A stretch of DNA of 16,541 bases, from NCBI GenBank assembly GCA_009785705.1, contig WQVS01000019.1, positions 1 through 16,541 on the forward strand. Reading direction: 5' to 3'. Numbering within the stretch: position 1 is the stretch's first letter; every line of letters starts with the position of its first letter. Positions 7,258 through 15,132 of the stretch are shown one piece after another. The DNA is from Coriobacteriia bacterium (GTDB lineage: Bacteria; Actinomycetota; Coriobacteriia; WRKU01; WQUG01). The translations under genes and the position numbers were made by a program. Under the pieces are notes generated by a model, which was given only the letters and a program-made list of their open reading frames with translations, made no database searches and was not told the origin of the DNA.

Positions 7258-8001
7258 CTAGTAGCGTAAAATCCCTAATACAACATAGCGAGCATCATCA
7301 AAGTCATATTCACAAGTCGATAGGGCAAGGATACGGTCTCCTTCTTCCCAGCGAACATCACTGCTGAAGGTAGTTCTTCCTGCTCCAAATTCAAGCAACT
7401 CTGGAACATTTTCCTCAAACATAAAAGCACGCAAGCGCCATTCGCCTTCTGCCACCACAAATCCATACATTAAATCGACTCGATAGTTGCCCTGAGGCGT
7501 GTAAAGAAACATGACGGGATAATCTTCGAAAAACGACTGTTCACGATAGTGGTTCAAGGTGCCAAACATTGCCCCTGATCTCATGTGGTGTCCATAGATA
7601 ACACTTAAATCGTCAGAAAAATCTGGGCTATGGTTAAAGTCGAGGAAAATAGAGCCGTTGTTATTAGGAGTCCCGTCTGGCAGGTGATAGAGAAAAAACA
7701 CATAGTCGTCAGCGCGCATAATAGGATAGTCAATAGACGTTCCAGGGGAATATATCCATCCTATAATGTCTTCACTAACCGAAGCATGTAGTTCATCCCA
7801 ATCAATATCTCTAGGAGGGATCCCCAGCTCTACATCACGATCCGTAGCTTCACCACCAGAAATGGCAAGGTCACGAATCGCATCAAAGGTCTCATTGCCC
7901 TCAGCAGTAACTTGGTGAATCTGGTAATACTCATAACCAGACCAGCCCAAAACACCCAGTGCAACAATCAATAAAATCCAAAGTGAAACTCTCTTCATCA
8001 T
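7258..8001 (-). CDS. srtB: Class B sortase
   Basis: Sortases are membrane-tethered cysteine transpeptidases that cut a C-terminal sorting motif and attach the protein to peptidoglycan or to another protein. The 247-residue product has an N-terminal signal-anchor (about 5-20) and an extracellular catalytic domain. All three catalytic residues are visible: His138 in IYGHHM, Cys230 in LSTC and Arg238 in DDARYVV. The IYGHHMRSGAMFGTL and LSTCEYDFDDAR contexts and the overall length are those of class B rather than class A, C or D. It lies 36 bp after a large anchored surface protein, its likely substrate. Start ATG at 7999-8001 is followed by a second ATG; neither has a Shine-Dalgarno, and a -10 box lies 7 nt upstream, suggesting a leaderless mRNA. 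No pilin-type sortase partner is seen. Confidence 0.93.
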   Translation of the reverse strand: MMKRVSLWILLIVALGVLGWSGYEYYQIHQVTAEGNETFDAIRDLAISGGEATDRDVELGIPPRDIDWDELHASVSEDIIGWIYSPGTSIDYPIMRADDYVFFLYHLPDGTPNNNGSIFLDFNHSPDFSDDLSVIYGHHMRSGAMFGTLNHYREQSFFEDYPVMFLYTPQGNYRVDLMYGFVVAEGEWRLRAFMFEENVPELLEFGAGRTTFSSDVRWEEGDRILALSTCEYDFDDARYVVLGILRY

Positions 8002-8008
8002 GCGACTA

Positions 8009-8014
8009 AGTATA
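8009..8014 (-). promoter_or_regulatory. -10 box predicting a leaderless srtB transcript
   Basis: TATACT on the minus strand ends 7 nt before ATG at 7999-8001. Normal -10 to +1 spacing puts the transcript start at about 8002, at the start codon. The upstream bases are pyrimidine-rich with no ribosome binding site. TTCCAG is a weak -35 at 16 bp. Confidence 0.5.
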
Positions 8015-8037
8015 ACAAAGGAAAGGCAGACTGGAAG

Positions 8038-11000
8038 CTATGGAGTATTTATTGTCTTTAAGCAAAACCTTTCTAATTCTTTGCGCTTACGCACGCTTAG
8101 CAGTATCATCAAGGCAGCTATGGGAACAAGTCCTAATGCTAAGAGAGACGAGCTACGAATCATCAAACCAGCAGGTGGAGGAGGCTCATCCTTATAACTG
8201 TTAAAGACAATTTCTAAGTGATTCCTGTTAAGACTTATCATTTCCGTAGTCATGCCAGGAAGCTCTTCACTTTCAATGTTTTCAGATTCACGGGTATAGC
8301 GATGAACTACATCGTAACTTTCATGTCCAGGGAACTCCAACATTATTACCCTTACTTGATGCATCCCACCCAGTCGCATAAGTGTAAAAGATTCACCAGG
8401 AAGAAGGGGTTGAAGACCTTCACTGATTATTCCGTTTTGTCCCACAGAAACAGGGGTTAAAACGCGCACCATTTCATAGCTTTCATTCCCTTCAGAATCA
8501 GTGCTCACCAATTCGGGCTCATGGTCACCCAGCCACAACATGAGCCTGTCGCCTACTGGAAGGTAGTTGTTGTTTTCATCCCTTATCTGAATGCTGAAGC
8601 TGCGCGCTCTATGTGCATCAACACCTGTGCCGCTAAGACTGTTAACAATCCTTAGCTCAAATGTCTTTTTGGGAATAACGCGAAAACCAAAATCTCTTCC
8701 ATCATTTCCCATAGGACGACCAGGAATATAGCTGGGATTCGTATCTGTCGACAAAACATTAGCGTGATTAGTGTTATGTGAAGCATTGCTGGGTGTGTGC
8801 GTCAAAGACGGCGGCCACAGGTACTGCCTATCTGTGTAAGAATCTGTAAAGTCTCTTTCATGGTGATTATGAATTACTTCATTTAGCCATTCTACATCGC
8901 GATTTCCAGGAGAAGAAGAGCTTCCTGCTTCTGCTCCACTTATTTGTTGTGTAACAGCGATATAAGCAGTCGAAGGCACATTTTCAATGCGCACCATGTC
9001 ATCTATTCCAATGCGTCTATTCCTGCTAGCAGCAGCATTGGGAGGGGTTCCTGTCCCTGCGCCAGAATCAGACAATCCTGCACCTCCTGAACCCCCTGTT
9101 GTATTGTTCCAAGTGCCAATACGAATCGCGCCATTAACATTGCCTGCTCCCCCACCATGCCAAGTGTGCGTTACATAACGTGCCCATGCTGGAAGCACCC
9201 CTGTATCTTCGTCGGGCTCTGCTCTTTCGGACTCAATCGTTACCAAAAGACGATGATTCCTCCATTCCTCAGTACTCTCATCAGTATCAGAAATTCTGCC
9301 ACCAACAGGTCCTCTGGATAAAGCAATTTGATAATTGAAAGACATATTGTCAAACATTTCTAATCGGGCAGAGTTTGCACCCTGGATTGTGTGCAGTTCA
9401 GGGCAGCGCTCAACCTCCTGCGTTAGGGTGACGGTCTCTAAGGTTGCTACATAGTTTATGACTATCGGTCTGCGCTCTGCATCTGCGCTTGCAGATACGC
9501 GAGATGCATCAAGGTCTGACATAGTCACAGGAAACTCTAGTTGCGGAGTATTGTTTCCTGGTCCGCGCGCAGGCAATTCGATATGCTCAGTGGGACAGGG
9601 GACAAAACCTCTGGGTAACTCTCCTAGAACAGCTGGGATTGTTTCTCCTGACTCAGGGTCATAGAAATCCTCGAAGAGTGCATCAATTAGTGATTGAACG
9701 TCAGAATGGGTCAAAGTTTCCGTAATATGAAAATCGCCAATTTCACGACTTGCAAAGCGGTCTATTCCGGTCTGATTGTAGGTGCCAGTACGCACCCTTG
9801 TGTAGGGTACAGGCACTTCCAGAGTCCAACTGTTAGCCCCTGTGCGCCCAAAGTCAGCAAACCTAAACTCTACAGAGAGATTACGTCTATAATCCGGATC
9901 TAGCACATAGTGCACATGGATTGTGGACCTTTCCAGAGACACCTGGATAGGGGCTAGAGGGCGTCCATCTGGTCCAATCTCTATTTCTGTTACGCTGCCA
10001 CCTAGTCCACGCAGTTCAATTCTATCTACAATGTATCCCTGACGATCGCGTGATGGCGTGTAGACACGGTCTTCTGTGGAAGTGCCTGTTCCAATAACTA
10101 CTGTTCTTTCCTGATCTGGACCAGGGGCAGTTAACTGGTTTGATACAAGGCGATAAGGCATGTATTCTATGCCCTCGTAAAAAGTTTGAACAATAACGGG
10201 CAGCACGTCATCTGGAGACACAATAAACCATGAAGCTTCAGGAATCATCCTGTCTCGCATAGGGCTTGGTTGTAGAGGATTCCAATTGGGAGGATCTTGC
10301 CTATCTGCAAGGCTCACCCACACAAAGTCCCCTGCAAAAAGCTGCCCAGGACGCGCAGTGAAGCTCCAACTATTGTCATCGCTAACAAATCCAGAGCCTG
10401 CGATTTCGCGCCTAGAGCCAGTATCACCAAGTGCATGAAGTTTAATGCCCTCACTCCCGATAAGAGGGCCGTCATCAAATTCATCTTCTAGGCTCCAGGT
10501 ACCCCCGAATTCTGTTTCATGGATAGGTACTACCATGCTGTTGATAAGAACGGGCATAGGGGGCATTACATCACGAACTGTTCCCAAATCAAAAGAGGGA
10601 GGCACATTTGACGCCTGATGCCTTCTTGACAGATTTGCTTCTGAAGATCTCCACGCATCATCAATTTGATACGTATCTCCTGCACGCAGAAATCTAGCAT
10701 CGTCATGAGTCATCTTAAGCGAGCCTTGAATATTTTTTGCATTTCGCTCAACTTCGTAAAGAGATTCGTTGTAGTGAGAGCGTACCAAAGTCCCCAAGGG
10801 AGCATCGTTACTTGATATGATTTGAGTTGTCTCTGTCTGACCGCAGGTATGTAAAACGTCAGCCCAAATCTCATTGGTCCATGCAGGACGCGATTCACGA
10901 ATACGACCTTGTGGAACCTCTGCGAGTGCTCGTACATGTCTATCGGCATTAGTTAAATCTAGGGCTTCATTTATCATGGGGAAAGAATTGTTTCCGCTAA

Positions 11001-13272
11001 TGCGTGTAAAATTCTCCATCCTCCTTGAATTGGGAGAAGTGTTGTAATAGTCCACAAATTCTGGAGAAGACATGTTTGTATCAATAGTGCGCAAGTGCGC
11101 ACCTGTCAGTCTCACATCAATAAGTGTCCAGTGACGGTCAGGATCTCCATTCCAGACATTTACCCCTCTGCGCCACACAGACACATCAGAAGCAGTTGAA
11201 ATAAAGGTATTTCCTGCAGCCGAACCTAAGGCAAAAACACGCCCGCCACCTGGACGCATATTAACAAAATCATACAATTGAGGCTGGTCCATACTAAAAT
11301 GAACATTGCCACCTGTTGCCCTAATGATAGCGTCATTGTCCCCTGCACCAGCCGTACGTCCCATAGCAGTGAAATTGGCTCCAGCTGTTACTGATATCTC
11401 ACCCCGTGAATACCCTCGAGCATTAATCGCTGCACCCCTATTGGCACGCACTTGCATATCAGAATCATTGTGAATACGAAAGAACCATGAATTGTCGGCA
11501 AACTCTACACCAGCATTAAACCCATTTCTGTCAGAAGTTCCTGGGTTAAGATTACTGCCGTTTCCCTCATTGACTATGTTGACAATTCCATTATTGACAT
11601 AAAAGCCATTACCTGTGCCCTGTCCAAAACGCAAAGCTGCCACAGAAGAATCTGATCCGGAGTGGCGGCGCTCAATGCTGAGTTCTGCACCGTCGGTAAC
11701 ACTGAGAGTCTGATTGCTTTCTCCGCCACGCATGAAAAATCGTACTGTAGCCTGTCTGTTAGCTTGAGCGCTTTCTGTTATAAAAGTAGCCTTTGTGCCT
11801 TCACCATCCATAGTAAAGACTCCGCCCCGAATCTGCTGGAATAGGGCTGAAGTTCCCGCATCTGAGCCTGTTCCGCGACGAGTATTGTGTACAAGAAGCT
11901 CACTTCCCTCACTAAGACTAACCCCGCCACTACCACCCTTTACCGCAACAATGCCGTTATTTTCATCAGAAATGTTGCCGTTGCCACGGCTATTTCCTAT
12001 AACACTTAGGCTTGATCCTCCCGAAAGGTAAAGTGTAGCAGGCCTTGCTGTAGAAGCAGCAGTCGCCAAAGAACCCGAGTCGATAAGAACAGCATATCCC
12101 ATTCTTCCTGAACCGCTAGAGTCTGTCACATTTCGATTTATAGTAACGTGCGCCCCATTAGTAAGCGTTACCCCAACACCCAGTTCACGAGCAGTGTTAT
12201 TTGAAGGGCTTGATCTAATCACATTCATTCTGCGTGCATCTCGCGCCGATACCCCACCAACATTCATTCCATTGATTACTCGATTACCACCACGGTCCAG
12301 AAGCAGGGTTGTACTGCCCCCATCAAAGTTGACCTGGCGAGCATTAATTAATGTGCGTCTTTGCCCTAGATGCCAAAAGTTATCTCCACTAAAATTGACG
12401 ACTCCATCAGAAAGCGCAATGAGCCCTCTGTGCACAATCACAGGTTCTTGATTGGCATTAGTAGAGCGCACATTGTGGAGATTGACTGTCCAGTGGATTG
12501 AGTCTGCTGCCGTTGAGACAGAGTCTGCGCCTGACCGTGTTGCAAAAGCGATCGTTGATGCATTGTCTCCGCTCCCCGTACCGCCCCCAGTATTGATGTC
12601 AAGATTCTTAATGGTTAAAGCACGTGCGCTTCCTCCCCCACGAACCCTAAAGAGACTCGAACCGTTGCTGTTGCTGCTATGATTGAGAAAATTTCCTCTA
12701 CCATCAATGGTAAGTCCCTGTCCCCCATTAAGAAGTCCCGCCTGATCAATGTTGTTGATTCCATCTGAAGAGATATCTCTGACAAAGTATATGTAGTCGA
12801 TTTCTCCCCTGTTGGCAGCGTCAACTGCTGAATTGAGCTGTGATTCTGAGCCAACAGCCCTTGTCCTTGCTTCTGACGGGATGGGTTCAAGAAGAGGTGT
12901 TATGTCTGCGTAAGTTGTCAGGCCTTCCTCAAAAATTTGAGCATCAGCTAGCGCAATTCCTTCTTCGATTTCCTCTGTAAACAAGAAGGGGTCTTCGAGT
13001 GCACTGAATTCTTTGACGATACCTAAGTCTTCTGCAAGCACAGGCGCTGTCAGCGAACTGAGAGTATCGCTGCTTTCTTCAGAAATAGTCTCTGCCGGGT
13101 AATGGGTTGGCTCTGCTCTATCTTCTAGTTCAATCTCTGCTGCAGGTACAGAAAGAGCCAGGAAGCCTGTGCAAAATAAGAGAATCGAGACAAAGACCAA
13201 AGCAAGTCCAAGTTTGGCGCAGGAGCTTCGCGTTTGTTTAATTTTACGTACGGAACCAATGTCGCAATACAT
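8038..13272 (-). CDS. Giant cell-wall-anchored beta-helix surface protein (putative adhesin)
   Basis: The 1744-residue product looks like a secreted, wall-attached protein. The N-terminus has basic residues (RKIKQTR), a hydrophobic core (about 21-42) and a likely cleavage site near VPAA (42-45). An acidic linker follows (about 46-135). Residues about 140-720 are Gly/Asn/Ser-rich with short beta-strand rungs and contain GLTIDGRGNFL (186-196), as in pectate-lyase-like adhesive domains. Residues about 1025-1125 resemble a MucBP-like fold, and about 1535-1694 a Cna-B/FctA-like pilin domain ending IVFNSYKD. The C-terminus has PPPAG (1698-1702), a hydrophobic helix (about 1709-1727) and RKRK (1728-1731). 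ATG at 13270-13272 is supported by GAGGG 5 nt upstream. The class B sortase follows directly. Host-surface or cell-cell adhesion is inferred; no catalytic motif is recognised. The frame is intact throughout. Confidence 0.85.
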   Translation of the reverse strand: MYCDIGSVRKIKQTRSSCAKLGLALVFVSILLFCTGFLALSVPAAEIELEDRAEPTHYPAETISEESSDTLSSLTAPVLAEDLGIVKEFSALEDPFLFTEEIEEGIALADAQIFEEGLTTYADITPLLEPIPSEARTRAVGSESQLNSAVDAANRGEIDYIYFVRDISSDGINNIDQAGLLNGGQGLTIDGRGNFLNHSSNSNGSSLFRVRGGGSARALTIKNLDINTGGGTGSGDNASTIAFATRSGADSVSTAADSIHWTVNLHNVRSTNANQEPVIVHRGLIALSDGVVNFSGDNFWHLGQRRTLINARQVNFDGGSTTLLLDRGGNRVINGMNVGGVSARDARRMNVIRSSPSNNTARELGVGVTLTNGAHVTINRNVTDSSGSGRMGYAVLIDSGSLATAASTARPATLYLSGGSSLSVIGNSRGNGNISDENNGIVAVKGGSGGVSLSEGSELLVHNTRRGTGSDAGTSALFQQIRGGVFTMDGEGTKATFITESAQANRQATVRFFMRGGESNQTLSVTDGAELSIERRHSGSDSSVAALRFGQGTGNGFYVNNGIVNIVNEGNGSNLNPGTSDRNGFNAGVEFADNSWFFRIHNDSDMQVRANRGAAINARGYSRGEISVTAGANFTAMGRTAGAGDNDAIIRATGGNVHFSMDQPQLYDFVNMRPGGGRVFALGSAAGNTFISTASDVSVWRRGVNVWNGDPDRHWTLIDVRLTGAHLRTIDTNMSSPEFVDYYNTSPNSRRMENFTRISGNNSFPMINEALDLTNADRHVRALAEVPQGRIRESRPAWTNEIWADVLHTCGQTETTQIISSNDAPLGTLVRSHYNESLYEVERNAKNIQGSLKMTHDDARFLRAGDTYQIDDAWRSSEANLSRRHQASNVPPSFDLGTVRDVMPPMPVLINSMVVPIHETEFGGTWSLEDEFDDGPLIGSEGIKLHALGDTGSRREIAGSGFVSDDNSWSFTARPGQLFAGDFVWVSLADRQDPPNWNPLQPSPMRDRMIPEASWFIVSPDDVLPVIVQTFYEGIEYMPYRLVSNQLTAPGPDQERTVVIGTGTSTEDRVYTPSRDRQGYIVDRIELRGLGGSVTEIEIGPDGRPLAPIQVSLERSTIHVHYVLDPDYRRNLSVEFRFADFGRTGANSWTLEVPVPYTRVRTGTYNQTGIDRFASREIGDFHITETLTHSDVQSLIDALFEDFYDPESGETIPAVLGELPRGFVPCPTEHIELPARGPGNNTPQLEFPVTMSDLDASRVSASADAERRPIVINYVATLETVTLTQEVERCPELHTIQGANSARLEMFDNMSFNYQIALSRGPVGGRISDTDESTEEWRNHRLLVTIESERAEPDEDTGVLPAWARYVTHTWHGGGAGNVNGAIRIGTWNNTTGGSGGAGLSDSGAGTGTPPNAAASRNRRIGIDDMVRIENVPSTAYIAVTQQISGAEAGSSSSPGNRDVEWLNEVIHNHHERDFTDSYTDRQYLWPPSLTHTPSNASHNTNHANVLSTDTNPSYIPGRPMGNDGRDFGFRVIPKKTFELRIVNSLSGTGVDAHRARSFSIQIRDENNNYLPVGDRLMLWLGDHEPELVSTDSEGNESYEMVRVLTPVSVGQNGIISEGLQPLLPGESFTLMRLGGMHQVRVIMLEFPGHESYDVVHRYTRESENIESEELPGMTTEMISLNRNHLEIVFNSYKDEPPPPAGLMIRSSSLLALGLVPIAALMILLSVRKRKELERFCLKTINTP
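8167..8181 (-). other. Non-canonical sorting motif PPPAG
   Basis: These codons encode PPPAG at residues 1698-1702 of the surface protein, just before the hydrophobic helix and RKRK tail, the place where a sortase motif belongs. It recalls the PPxTG-type signals of Clostridioides difficile class B sortase, with Ala in place of Thr. Whether it is cleaved is inferred from position. Confidence 0.55.
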
Positions 13273-13277
13273 TGCAA

Positions 13278-13282
13278 CCCTC
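13278..13282 (-). promoter_or_regulatory. Ribosome binding site of the surface protein
   Basis: GAGGG on the minus strand lies 5 nt before ATG at 13270-13272 and fixes the start that includes the full signal peptide. Confidence 0.65.
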
Positions 13283-13312
13283 AGCTTTCACCGCACATTC
13301 AATTAATGTTGT

Positions 13313-13318
13313 ATTTTA
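13313..13318 (-). promoter_or_regulatory. Candidate -10 box of the surface protein gene
   Basis: TAAAAT on the minus strand would give a transcript start near 13306 and a 5' UTR of about 34 nt. No good -35 is seen; that position falls inside the adjacent inverted repeat. A second possible -10 (TATAGT, plus-strand 13345-13350) lies within the repeat. Confidence 0.35.
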
Positions 13319-13326
13319 TCCTCACT

Positions 13327-13370
13327 GTGTGGCATAGCTCACCAACTATAGCCCTTAAGGCTTGCCACAC
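13327..13370. repeat. Inverted repeat upstream of the surface protein gene
   Basis: GTGTGGCA (13327-13334) and TGCCACAC (13363-13370) are perfect 8-base arms. Inside them AGCC (13350-13353) and GGCT (13359-13362) form a second small palindrome abutting one arm. No T-run follows on either strand. The repeat covers the expected -35 region of the candidate promoter, so an operator or a regulatory RNA structure is possible; this is inferred. Confidence 0.5.
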
Positions 13371-13418
13371 TAATATTCTAGCATCACATTTGGCACTAAT
13401 TTACTATTAATTTGTGTC

Positions 13419-13448
13419 AAAATTATGTAACAATACTTAAGACATAAT
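13419..13448 (-). terminator. Weak AT-rich hairpin after purH
   Basis: ATTATGT (13422-13428) and ACATAAT (13442-13448) pair around a 13-nt loop immediately after the purH stop, followed on the minus strand by a short T-run. The stem is AT-rich and the T-run short, so termination is probably leaky at best. Confidence 0.35.
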
Positions 13449-13449
13449 C

Positions 13450-15039
13450 TTAGTGACGGAAGTGACGTTTGTTGGTGTGCACCATCGCTATGCCTGCTGC
13501 TTCAGCTGCTGCCAGAACTTCTGCGTCCCTAATCGAGCCTCCTGGCTGGATTATTGCCTTTACTCCTGCTGCTGCTAAAACCTCTACCGTATCAGGAAAG
13601 GGAATGAAAGCGTCTGAGGCCGCCACACAACCTCTTGCGCCTGAAGATTCGTCTTTGAATTGACGGTCTGCCTGCTCAATAGCTAGGCGTGCAGAGTTTA
13701 CCCTGTTGGGCTGCCCTGCTCCCATTCCGCGCATTTGCAAATCTTTTGCCAAGACTACCGCGTTACTTTTTATGCCCTTGCACATTTTCCAAGCAAAAGC
13801 TAAATCTGCCATGTCGTCTTCATCTAAGGCAATTGTGCCTGCCAGAACAAAGGAGTCTGGATTCTCTGTTGTCGTATCTTCATCCTGAATCAATACGCCA
13901 CCCTCTATACTGCGCAGGGCTGGTCTGCCGCCTGGAGGGTTTACTCCTCCTGTTTCAAGAACACGCATATTTGGCTTTGATGCCAGCATGTTCAGTGCTT
14001 TTGCTTCAAAGCTAGGAGCAATAAGTACCTCCACAAATTGCTTATTAGCAAAAATGGCTTCGACTACTGCTGCAGTCACGGGGCGGTTCAAGGCTATGAT
14101 GCCCCCAAAGGCTGATATGGGATCGCCTTGCCATGCCTTATGATAGGCTGCTGCAAGAACAGAATCACTGGCTGCGCCACAGGAATTGGTGTGTTTGACA
14201 ATGACGCAGCTGGGCTCTGTTAGTTCACGTACAGCTGTCCATGCGGCATCTGTGTCAAGGATATTGTTGTAAGACAGCGCCTTGCCCTGGAGCTGCGTTG
14301 CGTCAGCTAAGGTATGCGAGATATCACCCTTGAATCTATAGTAGCCTGCTAACTGATGAGGATTTTCTCCATAGCGCAGATCTTGGATTTTTTCTAAATC
14401 TAAGTAAAGTTCTTCTGCGCCCTGCTCACACGAAAATTCCCCGCTAAGATAACGGGCTATCGCCATATCATAACCAGAGGTCAGCGCGAAAACCTTTTGG
14501 GCAAGTCTCTTGCGTGTCTCCAGCGTAGTTGAGCCTGCATTTTTGCGCAGCTCTGCCGTGATGTCGTCGTAAGAGTCTGGACAGGTGACCACTGTGACAC
14601 TGGCAAAGTTCTTTGCAGCGCTGCGTAGCATGCTGGGACCGCCGATGTCGATATGTTCAATGGTGCCTTCTTCGCTTAGGTCGTCCCTTGCTGCGGCCGC
14701 CTCAAAAGCGTAGAGATTTGCAACCACCATGTCTATCGGAACAATGTCGTGCTGCTTTGCTGACTGCATGTGTTGAGGATTATCGCGGCATGCCAACAGC
14801 GCCCCGTGGACCTTTGGATGCAGGGTCTTCACGCGTCCGTCCATCATTTCTGGAAAGCCTGTAACATCCTCTATGGAGGTCACCGCAACGCCTGCATTGT
14901 TAAGCAGTGTCGCTGTCCCCCCTGTTGAGATTATCTCAATGTTGAAATCATCTCTTAGAGTTCGGCAGAAATCTACAATGCCCTCTTTGTTGGTTACTGA
15001 TACTAGGGCACGCTTTATTGTAGGGCTAGATGGACTCAC
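13450..15039 (-). CDS. purH: Bifunctional AICAR transformylase / IMP cyclohydrolase PurH
   Basis: PurH carries out the last two steps to IMP: formylation of AICAR with 10-formyl-THF, then ring closure of FAICAR. The 529-residue product equals the usual bacterial length. The N-terminal MGS-like cyclohydrolase domain (about 5-200) includes STGGTA and GRVKTLHPKVHG (68-79). The C-terminal transformylase domain includes DLRYGENPHQ (220-229), the catalytic Lys-His in VKHTNSCG (281-288), AFGGIIALNR (310-319) and the terminal KRHFRH. The common KHxNPCG proline is Ser here, a mild variation. The start is GTG at 15037-15039, directly preceded by an in-frame TAA, with AAGGA about 8 nt upstream. It lies 93 bp after purN and is probably in the same unit. 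Confidence 0.98.
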   Translation of the reverse strand: MSPSSPTIKRALVSVTNKEGIVDFCRTLRDDFNIEIISTGGTATLLNNAGVAVTSIEDVTGFPEMMDGRVKTLHPKVHGALLACRDNPQHMQSAKQHDIVPIDMVVANLYAFEAAAARDDLSEEGTIEHIDIGGPSMLRSAAKNFASVTVVTCPDSYDDITAELRKNAGSTTLETRKRLAQKVFALTSGYDMAIARYLSGEFSCEQGAEELYLDLEKIQDLRYGENPHQLAGYYRFKGDISHTLADATQLQGKALSYNNILDTDAAWTAVRELTEPSCVIVKHTNSCGAASDSVLAAAYHKAWQGDPISAFGGIIALNRPVTAAVVEAIFANKQFVEVLIAPSFEAKALNMLASKPNMRVLETGGVNPPGGRPALRSIEGGVLIQDEDTTTENPDSFVLAGTIALDEDDMADLAFAWKMCKGIKSNAVVLAKDLQMRGMGAGQPNRVNSARLAIEQADRQFKDESSGARGCVAASDAFIPFPDTVEVLAAAGVKAIIQPGGSIRDAEVLAAAEAAGIAMVHTNKRHFRH

Positions 15040-15132
15040 TTACTGCTTCCTTTCAATTGAACAAGGTCAGGACTAGATGTCGCGCACCTCTGCGGCAAGG
15101 ATACGACATGGCGGGGCATTACTGGATTTTGC
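15040..15132 (-). other. purN-purH spacer with small inverted repeats
   Basis: This 93-bp gap contains ATGTCG (15077-15082) with CGACAT (15104-15109), and a 10-base palindrome TTCAATTGAA (15052-15061) abutting the purH ribosome binding site. No T-run or convincing promoter is seen, so co-transcription of purN and purH is likely. Confidence 0.35.

Noticed and set aside
8248..8262. LPGMT (residues 1671-1675) in the surface protein as an LPXTG-like motif
   Set aside because: It does not fit L-P-x-T-G, and it is followed by more than 20 residues of folded-domain-like sequence rather than a hydrophobic helix.
13415..13420. Perfect TTGACA on the minus strand upstream of the surface protein gene
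   Set aside because: No -10-like hexamer occurs 16-18 bp downstream; the sequence there is AGTGCC. The hexamer alone is expected by chance in AT-rich DNA.
13273..13449. Riboswitch or small RNA in the purH-adhesin spacer
   Set aside because: The inverted repeats are simple and no conserved riboswitch core is recognisable. A purine riboswitch would be expected before the first pur gene, outside the window.
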